64,000 nt of DNA from positions 340,021,484 to 340,085,483 of the forward strand of contig NC_061508.1 in assembly GCF_022539505.1 (NCBI RefSeq). Direction: 5' to 3'. Made by a program: the position numbers and the translations under genes. This DNA is from Lolium rigidum (taxonomy: Eukaryota > Streptophyta > Magnoliopsida > Poales > Poaceae). Below are positions 43,430 to 53,320 of the stretch, piece after piece. How positions within the stretch are numbered: the first letter of the stretch is position 1; each line of letters begins with the position of its first letter. The notes beneath the pieces were generated by a model. The model ran no database searches. It was not told the DNA's origin and saw only the letters and a program-made list of their open reading frames with translations.

Positions 43430-44386
43430 GGACGGCCGCCCTGTTGTCCCTGTGGACGAGGGGCAGAAGGCGGCGCTGGGGCCTGAGGGCGATCACCAGT
43501 AGAATTTCCCTGGCCGAACCACTGCTGGGGTGGAGGCGACGATGATGGCTGGTGGGTAGAGGCGCGTCCAGTAGCGCGTGAGGTGTAGTTGGCGGAGTGA
43601 ATGTCGACGCCGAGTTCCGCGCGTCTTGCCTCCACGCGCTGCTCTGTATTGAGAAGCTGCGCGTAGACGTCGCGGATGGGTAGAGGGTCGTAGGCAGGAC
43701 GTGCGGAGATGCGATCCGCGAGTGCGTCATAGTCCCCATCTAAACCTCCGAGCAGAAATTGATTGAACTCTTCCGGCCGGAGCGGCTGTCCGATGGAGCT
43801 GAGGACATCTGCTAGGGATTTGACCCTGTTGAAGAAGGCGGTGGCGTTGGGGAAGTCATGCTTCTTGGTCTTGCCAAGCGCAGTGCGTATCTGCATCACC
43901 CGTGCTTGAGCGAATGCGACGCGAAGGCGGCTTCCAGAGTCTCCCAAGCCTCCTGCGATGTAGGGATCATCATCACCATGCCGATCACCCCTTCGAAAGA
44001 GAGGAGACGATCGCGGAGAGGATCGATTGATCCTGGCGATGCCAAGCGGAATATTTAGGGTTGGCGATGATGGAGGCGGGGGTATCATCTTTCGCCGGAG
44101 CTGCAAGCTCCTCGGGCGGACAGGGTAAGGACCCATCAACGAACCCAAAGAGGAGGTTGCTTGCGCGGGATTGGATCAACCTGCGTGCGCCGGTAGAGGT
44201 AGTTGTCCGGCGTAAGCCGAATCGTGAACTTGTTGGTGAGGTCGATGGGCACATCCGGGATCCGCGACGTCAACGCGACGCGGCGGCGCTGCCCTTGCTC
44301 ATGGAGATTCCGGCGGGGTAGTCTTGCTCGGACGAAGCGGTAGAAGCCGGGTTGGAGAGCGCGAGGAGAGGCCGAGAGGTAGTCAT
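43430..44386 (-). pseudogene. Copia gag relic, minus strand
   Basis: A start at 44386 (MTTSRPLLALSNPASTASSE) lies about 95 bases after a minus-strand TGGTATCAGAGC primer-binding site. A frame change occurs near 44280. Then come IPDVPIDLTNKFTIRLTPD-like sequence and the gag core of Copia elements: RTALGKTKKHDFPNATAFFN, RVKSLADVLSSIGQPLRPEE, FNQFLLGGLDGDYDALADRI and DVYAQLLNTEQRVEARRAEL. It ends in a Ser/Pro/Gln-rich tail (PRPQGQQGGRPTSS) at the junction with family A sequence. The zinc knuckle is missing. The protease start of the same element is probably the fragment at 35579-35739. Confidence 0.8.
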
Positions 44387-44479
44387 GGCGTCGCTGCGAA
44401 CTCTCGGCGGCGGCGGCAGCCGAGATTGAGAAACCTAGGCGGCAGCGGCGATGTAGGCGGAAGCGAATTTAGGGTTTAA

Positions 44480-44491
44480 GCTCTGATACCA
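44480..44491 (-). promoter_or_regulatory. Copia primer-binding site (minus strand)
   Basis: The minus strand reads TGGTATCAGAGC, complementary to initiator tRNA-Met, directly inside the LTR at 44492-44663. Confidence 0.85.
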
Positions 44492-44663
44492 TGATAGAAA
44501 ACGAGTATTGGTAGTGTATCACGTGTATCTCTAGGGTCACCGTGGGTATGTATTTATATTAGAGTTACAAGGGTACAAGGGTGAGTCGGTTTGGTTTACA
44601 ATACAACTACACAAACCGACTCATATACAAGTTGGATATCTATACATACACGTATGTTTATCA
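44492..44663 (-). repeat. Copia 5' LTR, 172 bp (minus strand)
   Basis: It is bounded by TGATAGAAAAC and GTTTATCA, with TGATA/TATCA inverted ends. The short LTR fits Copia elements of the Hopscotch/Bianca size class. Only this LTR of the element is present. Confidence 0.7.
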
Positions 44664-44674
44664 TCCATGAGATT

Positions 44675-45310
44675 GTAACGGTGGCATATGGATGCAGTTA
44701 GATATGAAAACTTTGTTCACCTCAACAACTGGTATTGTGGTTTGTCAAATGTAGGTTCATCTGAACTTGATGCGTGTGCGTGGGCGTGCATACTCATGTC
44801 TCTTTTCCACTTCAGATATAAAACCACCAAGCTGTCAAGTGGCAAGGCTAGCGAGATTAGAACGAGTATACGCATATAAATTTTGATTTTGCGGATTCTC
44901 AATCGACTAAGAATTAGCTTATTAGTTCGTAGTCAACTTCAAACTGTAGAGTCGCATCATGATTCGTGCTAGCAGGAGTTGCAACGTCGGTGTCGTCGTC
45001 CATCATCCATGCACCAGTTGTTTTCTTTCTTTTTCCTACTATCGGCGTCAATTGCCATCTGATGTTTGACATTTGATAGGGTCCATGAGATCGATGGGTG
45101 TGTCTGTGACGGTGGCATATATATGGGTGCACTTACATATGAAATTTTTGTTCACTTCAACCACTGATTAGTCAAATGTTTTCTGAACATGACACATCCT
45201 CATGTTTCTTTCCACTTCAGATATAAAATGAAACTGAAGTGGCGGAGCTAGCGAGATCAGGACGAGGATAACCACAAGTATGTTAATTTTGCTTCAAGAA
45301 CAGCATAGTG
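44675..45310 (+). repeat. Unknown repeat, two direct copies
   Basis: ACGGTGGCATAT...ATGAAA(A/T)(C/T)TTTGTTCAC occurs at about 44678 and 45111, 433 bp apart, followed in each by CACTTCAGATATAAAA and GCTAGCGAGAT. The part at 44980-45180 also occurs in reverse at 59780-60010 (CCATCTGATGTTTGACA, CGTCGTCCAT). The class is unknown. Confidence 0.65.
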
Positions 45311-45492
45311 CTAGCCATAAGCAAGTAGTCCTACTATTCTCTAGGGGGACATGAGGTACGTGGGATATTACTTCTATAAATGTTGCGAAGCTACCCGGCC
45401 AACCAGGTGGTTTCAAGGGGCACATCCATCCTGCGCGTCCGTTTCACCAGGGACAGTAAAATTTCTAGCCCACTTTTAACAGCAGCCGTCCG

Positions 45493-46080
45493 ATGCAGTC
45501 GTTTCATTTGTCACTTGTTCATTCGCTGATCAAGTCCATGACGCGTGGGGCTAGGTGCGTGCGGGGCCGACTGTGGGAGGCAGTAGCGGGCGCTCGTTTG
45601 GGTCGCCTTCGTTGGTGGACAGCACGAACCAAGCGGCCACCTCTCGCCCCCAGTCCGCCGCCATCACTCGTCCCCAATCCGCCTCCTCCCCTCCTAGAAT
45701 CCACGTCCTCTCTCGATTTCCCCTCCACGGCCTCCTCTCGATTTGCACTCCGAGAGCTCTGATGGCGACGGCGGTCGGACTGAAGTTGGGCGACAGTGAG
45801 CAGGACGGGAACAGCTCGTCGTCTCGTGGACGGCCGGGGGCTGCGCGACGGCCGATCCCCATCGATGGCGGCGGCGGTCGGACTTTAGTGGGGCGGCAGC
45901 GAGCAGGACGGTAACCGCTGGTCGTCTCGTGGATGGCTGATCCCCGCCGTCTACCGGAGATTCGTCGGTGCACATCGATCTGGCTACTGTGCCCCTCCAG
46001 TGGAAGCTGCACAACCCCGCTATGTCCTCATCTTCTCGGAAAGGGCAACTTACCATCGGGCTCGCCTCCTGCTAATTTCC
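45493..46080 (+). other. GC-rich exon-like segment, possible captured gene piece
   Basis: A GC-rich island within AT-rich sequence has open frames on both strands. It carries a 103-bp imperfect duplication (GCGGTCGGAC at 45771 and 45874, each followed by GAGCAGGACGG and TCGTCTCGTGGA). An exon-like end TTTCCAAG/GTTAGC occurs at about 46083. No domain was recognised. It may be the first exon of a gene piece carried by the Helitron-like element that ends at 48708. Confidence 0.3.
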
Positions 46081-46083
46081 AAG

Positions 46084-47436
46084 GTTAGCACGCTGCTCTG
46101 TACCTATTGGCCAAGATTAGCATATTGTTTCCTGCCATTTAAGAGTATGTCATGTATCGCCGGCTACACCTTTATTTGCTTCCAAGCCCACTAAAAGATC
46201 TGATTCGTCACTAATTTTCCAGTAGACAACATTCCCTAGCACCATCCATATATGATCTACAGAAAATAGCCTTTTCCCCACATTTACATGTGCTATGTGG
46301 TGCCGCTCTGTTCGCCTGTGTGCTTGCCGCTTGCACTAGAGTACATTAGATTCATATTTGCATTGCTTGTGGCCTTGCTGATCAGGTTGGCAAGGATGTT
46401 GAGACTTAATCTGAACTAGAATAAAAAATAAACTCTATTGGCAGTGTTTTTGAGTTTGCTTCAGCAATATAGAATCTGAAAATAAGTGCTAGGATTTGCA
46501 CATTCCACAGCAAAGAACTACAATGTGTGTATACTGATCATTTTGTCCAGGAGGTTTACACTACACCGTTAAACTAATTTTGTGTTGTTCCATCCTCATT
46601 TGCCAGGACGATCCTGATGAACATGCTGAAGAAACACACATGCTCTCCACCTGGAGAACACTTTTAGGTATGTATCTTTTCCAAAGAAGTGATATATAGT
46701 GCTGGTCAGATGGTCATTACAATTCCTTCCGTTTGTGTTAGATCATATATAGTCTGAATGCATGATTTTTTCCTCCTAAAGTGTCTTATTGAACTGAATC
46801 CAAAAATGCTTCCTTATTTAGTAGGAATTCCTTGCCTTCACCTACAGCTTGTAATTTGTACCTGATGTTCGATCCATATAATTTGGTCTCCGTGTTAAAA
46901 AATTTAGCTGCTTATATTGTAACGAAAAGTTCAACCTAGCTTCAATGTTATTGTCTGGCATGGTAGCTTTTACTATTGCATATCCAAGGTGAGCTCATCC
47001 TAATTTGTTTCTTCAATCTCAGGCGAAGATCCATCTCCCATTCACTAACATTTATTTTTTATGTAATTATTTCATTGATCCGGGGCACCGACCATCGTAT
47101 GTGTGAACATTTAGCTTGCTTTGCAACTAACTATGATTTCCTACATCTGTGCATTTGATTTAGCTTGCAATAATATAACCCCCGGTCCAGTTGGTTTAGC
47201 TTGCATAAGACTGGCTGTATACTAGACCGTCCCTGTGAACTGCTAGCATTTGGAGTTTAGTTGCAAATTATTCCAGAAGCACCAACTCAGATGCTTGATT
47301 GGTGCTACAATTGCTCTTCTTTCCTTCCTTGCTTCGCTTTGTACCAATCATGCAGCTGCTGTGTTTTTTACAGGATGTGCTGAGTTTTTATAGAGCGCCT
47401 CAAGGATGTGCTGAGTTTTTATAGAGCGCATCAAGG
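46084..47436 (+). other. AT-rich intron-like sequence with one small exon-like piece
   Basis: No long frame is seen. A short exon-like stretch (about 46607-46669, reading DDPDEHAEETHMLSTWRTLL) is bounded by TTTGCCAG before it and GGTATGT after it. It may belong to the same captured gene piece as the ORF at 47437. The phrase GGATGTGCTGAGTTTTTATAGAGCG(C/T) is directly repeated at 47375 and 47404. Confidence 0.3.
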
Positions 47437-47739
47437 ATGTGCTACAAGAGGGGAAGGTTTTGTATCAGGAAATTCATGTGCAACCCGTCTGTAGAGCGCC
47501 TTTTCATGGTTCAGTTCACGAAGTTTATCGTTGTTGAAGAGAGGCCTGGGTTGGAAGATGGTTGGAAGACAACTACTCCAGTTGACAAGGAGAACAATGA
47601 AAGGAACTATTCTGAAGGGCAAAGAAGTAAAGCTGAAAGCTACAAGGAAGCAATGGAGCAATTTGAGAACGTGGCCACAGATCTTTCGCGAGATGCTAAA
47701 AAGGTGATAAGAAAACAAAAGGAACACAAGAAGTTGTAG
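47437..47739 (+). CDS. Hypothetical 100-aa ORF, possibly captured gene fragment
   Basis: The frame reads MCYKRGRFCIRKFMCNPSVE, then RLFMVQFTKFIVVEERPGLE, and ends in a highly charged helix-prone tail (KAESYKEAMEQFENVATDLS, AKKVIRKQKEHKKL). I do not recognise the family. A different frame over the first part (EGKVLYQEIHVQPVCRAPFH) looks equally protein-like, so the true reading may have shifted. It lies 0.9 kb upstream of a Helitron-type 3' end; small gene pieces in that position are usual for plant Helitrons. It could be a last exon of a captured gene with exons at about 45.5-46.7 kb. Confidence 0.35.
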   Translation: MCYKRGRFCIRKFMCNPSVERLFMVQFTKFIVVEERPGLEDGWKTTTPVDKENNERNYSEGQRSKAESYKEAMEQFENVATDLSRDAKKVIRKQKEHKKL

Positions 47740-48149
47740 TAACTGGTGCATTGTTTTGGTCTTCCCAAGGTTGTAAAAAGCTTGGAATGAATCAGGGCCC
47801 CAATCATACCTACAACTGATGAAGTTTTATGTACATACCTAAGCTCCTGTGTTTTATTTCTATATTGGGTACTGTATGACCCTGTTTTGCTACCACTCCC
47901 TTTTGGGTGAACCTAACTAACAAACAATGTATTAGTTCTACTCTATTAGCTTATTGCTATAAGAAATTGCACCAGCATGTCCTTATTTTATTCCTCCCTT
48001 CATTGTTTTCGACTTACGGTTGATGGTGTTCTACAAATAATATCTCTTTGTTTATGGTCTGAACTTGTTTGCAAGGAATATGTATAGTGTGATTGCAATA
48101 TCTTGAAATTGCGTTGCAGGACCTACTGATTTTTTACGCAGCTAAACAG

Positions 48150-48708
48150 TTCGTTTTTGCTAAATTTTCATATAACCTATATCTATAGGACAATGCCATT
48201 GAAACTTAGCTAAATTTCCATACAAGTTTACCACTATTACGGTACTCTGCGCCTCAATTTTCAAATAGGTTGGAAACCTAAAATGTTTACCCATTGGTGA
48301 TTATTCTGATGTATTTCTATCGACGAAAATAACACTACTTAGTTTGTTCATTTGAGGAAAATCATTACTTCTTAACCGGCTAAAACTTAGAGTTACAATA
48401 ATATCTCGCTTTGGCCTCTGCATCGGGCGCATCGAGTCATAGGACGGTACCGCTCAACATTAGCCAAAGTTCCATACGAGAATTGCCGTTCTTATAGCCA
48501 TTGTTATATTAAAACTTTAGTATTGTGGTCCTCACTTCTTCATTGGACCGGAGACCTAAATTGTTTGCCCGTAGTCATTTCTTCTTTTTCTTTTTCTATG
48601 TACTATGTACTTATCAAGAAAATAATGCTCCTTCTTAACTGACTACAAGTTATGGTTACAGTTCTATTTTGCTTCTGCCTGTGCGCCGGGGCGCACCGGG
48701 TCATCTAG
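48150..48708 (+). mobile_element. Helitron-like 3' end, tandemly duplicated
   Basis: At 48681-48696 a perfect hairpin (GTGCGCC GG GGCGCAC) lies 8 nt before CTAG (48705-48708), which is followed by T. This is the Helitron 3' signature: a GC-rich hairpin, the CTRR end, and a T at the insertion side. About 280 bp upstream a related but decayed end occurs (GCATCGGGCGCATCGAGTCAT, 48420-48440). The sequence before each end is similar (GG(A/T)(A/G)ACCTAAA(A/T)TGTTT at 48271 and 48551). The 5' TC terminus was not located, and no Rep/helicase is present. A non-autonomous Helitron carrying the gene pieces from about 45.5 kb is the simplest reading. Confidence 0.6.
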
Positions 48709-50433
48709 TATGCAATATATTGTCCAAAAGAGGCGTGGCCAAAGGGTGACCGGAGAAAGGCAGAGGAGAATAATAATGTGGTTAGCATGCATCGTCAAGC
48801 CGATCTCTTTTTTAAAAATCGAACATTGTCTTGTGCCTACCTTACATCGAGGGACACTTGCATATCAAGAGTCTTTCCTTTAAGCCACTTTCCAACTTCT
48901 TTAACCTGCTCAGCCTAATCTAGCTAGCCTCGATCAGAAGGTAAGCGACAACTTAACTCATCATCGCGGCAAAGCACAAGCAACATAGATATCTGTACAA
49001 CATCCATGCATGCATGCAATTCTTATTTTTTCCGGAGAGGACAAGTTTGCAATGATTTGCGATGGCCGGAGGACGATCTCTATTAAGATATAGGGGGAAA
49101 CAATGATTTGGGATCATTAGCTAATAGAAAACGCATTGAAATGTTGGGCTAGTAGCGCACACAAACAGGAATCTTTGTTGCTTAGCTAACCACTGGTTTG
49201 CGGGCTGGACTCGCAACAGTCGATCGCCGCTGGGCTATCTCCCTTCCAAATGATGAGACGAGGCCATGAAGGCACAAAACAACGAACCAATCATGGATAA
49301 ACGCCTAAATCGCGCGAAGATTTGTATGGATGCGAATGATAAGGGAAAAAAATGTGATGATTGGCGAAGCTAGTGCGTCGTCGTCGCAGCGGTTGGTGGT
49401 TATGGGAGATGATGGGTGGAGTGAAGCTTAAGCTCTCCATGCTCATGAACAATCAAGCCCGTTCGTTTGGTAAGTACATTTGTAAATGCTGAATAAGTTC
49501 AATCAGAATAGCACCGAAATAAAAGCGTGGAGCCGGATGAACAGGAGTATATATAGTGAGAGATACCCACACGGGAGGGATGGAAGAATTGGCGTGCTGG
49601 TGGGCAGATATGGCTCGGAAATATGGATGAAGAAGACACCCTTTTTTTTTTCCTTTGGAAGCTGGGAAAATTCGACGGGTGCCTTTCTCTCTGATAGCGA
49701 AAGGAACAGGGATAATGAAAGAAGAAGAACGGATCATGCTCATCAGTTTGAGCCGCCGCGCCATGCGTGCAATTTCTTCCATGCTTTTCTCGAGAACATA
49801 GATGTTTTATGCATATGAGGAACTTGGCTCTGTAAAAGTTGTAGGAGATCATGCGACCTAAAAGTCATGTTGTGCAAGTAGATTGATTGCCAACAAGTCA
49901 TATTGAGCATCCTAGTAGAAGCCTAGGACGCCTAGGACCCGTCGTTTGGTTTGGCTCTTTTTGTGTTTCACGTTTTGGGCCTGCATTTGGTTACGAGATG
50001 TTTCCCGCATATGGTTTCCACGTCCGCTTGGTGGTGAGCTTGCCAAAGCTATCAGCACTGCACGAAAGGTGTTCGACGTATGAGCATTTTCAGGCAGGCA
50101 AGACTAATATATAGCACATAAACAACAACATAAAAATAGTTCTAGTTGTGGATTAAATTCTTGCACCACCAGTCCATGAACAACTGCTCGTTATGCAACA
50201 CAAGTTCATCAAACGAGGGGTTAGTACACACCTGCTCGTCATACCTAGGTACCACCAAAATATACAGACTTGTCATTAGCTCTCATCAAACCTATCCACT
50301 TCCAAAATATACATCATCGTCATGATGTTCATCACCGTCATCACCACCAGAACGAGCACAACAACAAGAACCCAATTCTCTGGCTCATTAACGGTAATGC
50401 TTCTTCAGGAAGGCGGTAAAACCAGGACATCAT
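48709..50433. other. Intergenic sequence, no gene recognised
   Basis: Short frames occur on both strands near 49453-49850, overlapping each other, with no domain. Nothing else could be assigned apart from a T/C-rich run at 49630-49645 and an A/C-rich stretch with ATCATCGTCATG repeats at 50310-50370. Confidence 0.4.
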
Positions 50434-51818
50434 TGATGACTCACAAGTATAGGGGATCGCAACAATTTTCAAGGGAAGTAAAACCCAAATTTATTGATTC
50501 GACACATGGGAGCCAAAGAATATTTATAAGTTTTGACAGATGTGTTGTCAATTCACCTGCACCTGGAAATAGACTTGCTCGCAATATTTTATCAGTAGTA
50601 ACTGTTTTATGACAGTGGTAGTAGTTGACTAACAGCAGTAATGAAATAAAAACAGCAGTAGCGATGATTGTTGTAGACAGCAGGATTAAAATACAGTAGC
50701 CACAGGATGGATAAACGGGCGCTGCATGCATAAGATAGCTCATATAATAGCAAGACGTGGGCATTGCAAGTAATAATGATAAAAACATCCTAGTATAAAA
50801 TAACCATATGCGTGTGTTCCTATTTAGTCGTGCGTGCTCACAATAAAAAACTTGCACGATATCTTTTGTCCTACCAGCCCGTTGCAGAGGGGCCTCAAGG
50901 GAAACTACTGGTAATTAAGGTACTCCTTTTAATAGAGTACCGGAGCAAAGCATTAACACTTCGTGAACACACGTGATCCTCACATCATAGTCATCCCCTC
51001 TGGTTGTCCTAATTATTGTCACTTTGGGGCCTCGGGTTCCGGACAACAATATGTGTATACAACTTGCAGGTATGATAAAAAAACAATAATTATCATCATG
51101 AATCAATAACATGTTCAGATCATGGCACTCGGGCCCAAAGTGACAAGAATTAAGCATAACAAGTTGCAACAATATCAAAAATACTAACAACGGATACTAG
51201 GCACTATGCCCATAATAATCTTATATCTATTACATGAACAATCTCATCCATTCCCTACCATCCCCTACAGCCTACAGCGGGAAATTACTCACACATGGAT
51301 GTGGGAATCATGGATGGTTGATGGAGAGGCATCGGTGATGGCGATTGCGATGATCTCCTTCTTTTTCCCATCCCGGCAGGGTGCCAGAACGGAGTTTCTG
51401 GTCCCGTATTGGGGTTTCTGGTGGCGGCGGAGCAGCGGAACTCTTTCTAGAAAAATGTCGAACCCCCCTTTGTTTTTAGGGTCGAAGGCTTAATATAGTC
51501 GGTAGGAGAGGTCAAGGGGGTGGTTGAGGCGGCCAGACCACCCCTAGGCGCGGCCAAGCCTGCGCCAGGCTTGGTGTGGGCCCCTCGTGCCCCCCCTCCG
51601 TCTCGTCTTCTGGCTCCATGAGTCTTCGGGTGAAATATGGATTTTGCGATGTTTTCTGGGAATTTTCCTGAAAGTTAGATTTCTGCACAAAAACGAGACA
51701 CCAGAGCAATTCTGCTGAAAACAACATTAATCCGTGTTAGTTGCATTTAAAACACACAAATTAGAGGGCAAACAACAGCAAAAGTATTCGAGAAAGTAGA
51801 TGTGTTTTGGACGTATCA
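50434..51818 (-). mobile_element. Solo LTR of TGATGACC-type Gypsy-like family
   Basis: It starts TGATGACTCACAAGTATAGG and ends TTGGACGTATCA. It is flanked by the perfect 5-bp target duplication ATCAT (50429-50433 and 51819-51823). No internal sequence is present, so it is a solo LTR made by recombination between two LTRs. It is the same family as 22469-23841. Confidence 0.9.
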
Positions 51819-52190
51819 ATCATGCACTCAGGGCTCATCGCAAGGTACCTGGTGGCATGTGGCTTGTGCTCCATGAGGTGGCTAAGAGCACGGTGGATTA
51901 CGGTGGGAGAGATGGGTGCTTGAGAACGGAGTCTGCAACATCCTTGATGTACTTCACCTTGAATCCAAGGTCCATTCTAGCCCCTTTCTTGATGAGGTTT
52001 CATACCCCGTTTAGAACGAACATGGACAGACCAGGTGGCCATGTGGCAATGTTCTTATTCGCCACCGGGCAGTACTGATCAGTCAACGGCCTGTACCGGA
52101 GCGGCACCGCCGCCTTCGTCTGCAACACCGACTGCGCTGAGAGATCTGGCGTGTTTTCCTTGTCCTAGAGCACAAATGAAAGTACCATAG
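51819..52190 (-). pseudogene. Decayed coding fragment of unknown family
   Basis: The minus strand has a protein-like reading: DLSAQSVLQTKAAVPLRYRP, LTDQYCPVANKNIATWPPGL, then after a stop NLIKKGARMDLGFKVKYIKD, and another stop. No family was recognised. It is a pseudogene piece or transposon-derived. Confidence 0.35.
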
Positions 52191-52231
52191 TACAAGAACC
52201 ATGATAAGCTCGCAAACTAACAAACTTTTAG

Positions 52232-52439
52232 AACATAGTATGCATCAAACACCTAGTAGGCAAGAATAGTAACACGATCTTAAAACATAGCACACATCGA
52301 ACACCTTGCAGGCAAGAACATTAAGGAGCTCTTACAAGATAGGACGGATCGAACACCTTGCACGCAAGAACACTAAGAAGCTCTTTCAACATAGAACGCA
52401 TCGAACACCTTGCAGGCTAGAACACTACCAACTATCGCA
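52232..52439 (+). repeat. 52-bp minisatellite, four units
   Basis: Units start at 52232, 52284, 52336 and 52388, an exact 52-bp period. Each contains (A/G)CATCGAACACCTTGCAGGCAAGAACA-like sequence with progressive decay toward the left. The array ends about 0.76 kb upstream of the TATA box of the patatin-like gene. Confidence 0.85.
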
Positions 52440-52599
52440 CTTATACGTAGCCTCGTTTTCGCTTTCCTGGTTCGCACAATTTTTAAAGCTCTTTCGTGCT
52501 CGCACAGGAAAATTTACACCCAGCTTGTCCGGGCGGGAGATGGTGGGAGCTCGCACGCGTCTATGAAAATCCCACGAGAGAAATTCGCTCAGCTCCCGC

Positions 52600-52815
52600 C
52601 ATTATTCACCCCCTATTTACACAGCCGCGCCTCACCGGAAAATCCCCCGCCAGCATTTCCCCCTTTCGAGCTCTTCGTCCAGGGCAACTTCTCACAGACA
52701 AGAAGGTAAGCGACTCCATCTTCCCGGCCAGTGTAGCTCCGCCGCGGGAGGTCATCTTCCTCATCCTCGCAGGCATGTCGACTTCGTCCGCCTCGTCCAA
52801 CTACCAGATCCATGT
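52600..52815 (+). pseudogene. Gene-start fragment (leader, intron, first coding exon)
   Basis: A pyrimidine-rich leader is followed by ACAAGAAG/GTAAGCG (52705), an intron of about 66 bp ending CATCCTCGCAG, and an ATG at 52773 giving MSTSSASSNYQIH, after which GTGAGTGAC looks like a splice donor. No downstream exon was found before the patatin-like promoter. It is probably a truncated duplicate of a gene 5' end. Confidence 0.35.
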
Positions 52816-53197
52816 GAGTGACATAGAACCCTAGCTTACATCTGTTTTTTTAGGCTTGTTTGCTTAGATCTAGAGGTTGTTGGTTCATTCTAGAGCTTAG
52901 TTTCTTGCATACATAGAATTTGCTTCTCACAGGAGTTTGTGTTTGTAATTTAGCTTCAGATTAGATTGGAGAAGGAGAAATTTTGTTGGGAAAATTAGTA
53001 TAGATTGGATTGGATGAGAAATATACAGCAGTAGATCACCAACTGACCAACCAGAGGACGCACGCACGGGCGCAGCCATTCGTTGAGGCAAAACGACACC
53101 GGACACGCGGCGCACCGCCACCAACGCGTGCACGACTGCGCGCTACTCTGCTCCGTGGCGCCAAGATAACAGAAACAGAGTGCCCGCCACCTCCCAC

Positions 53198-53204
53198 TAT
53201 AAAT
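53198..53204 (+). promoter_or_regulatory. TATA box of the patatin-like gene
   Basis: CACTATAAATTGCCC lies 123 bp upstream of the ATG, giving a leader of about 90 nt rich in C and A (AAGCACACACTCAGCTCC). No competing start codon in a good context precedes 53321, although the frame is open upstream. Confidence 0.75.
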
Positions 53205-53320
53205 TGCCCAGCCAGCGCCAAGACGCAAGCACACACTCAGCTCCTTCGCTCGCTCCCCGGCCTCATCTTCCCAATCACGACACACTGTTTGTTTGCTACA
53301 AGAAGAGGCATCGACCTCCA

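Noticed and set aside
53180..53320. Upstream in-frame ATG extending the patatin-like protein by 47 aa
   Set aside because: That ATG lies upstream of the TATA box and would not be transcribed. The MATSALALLDQ start fits the family.
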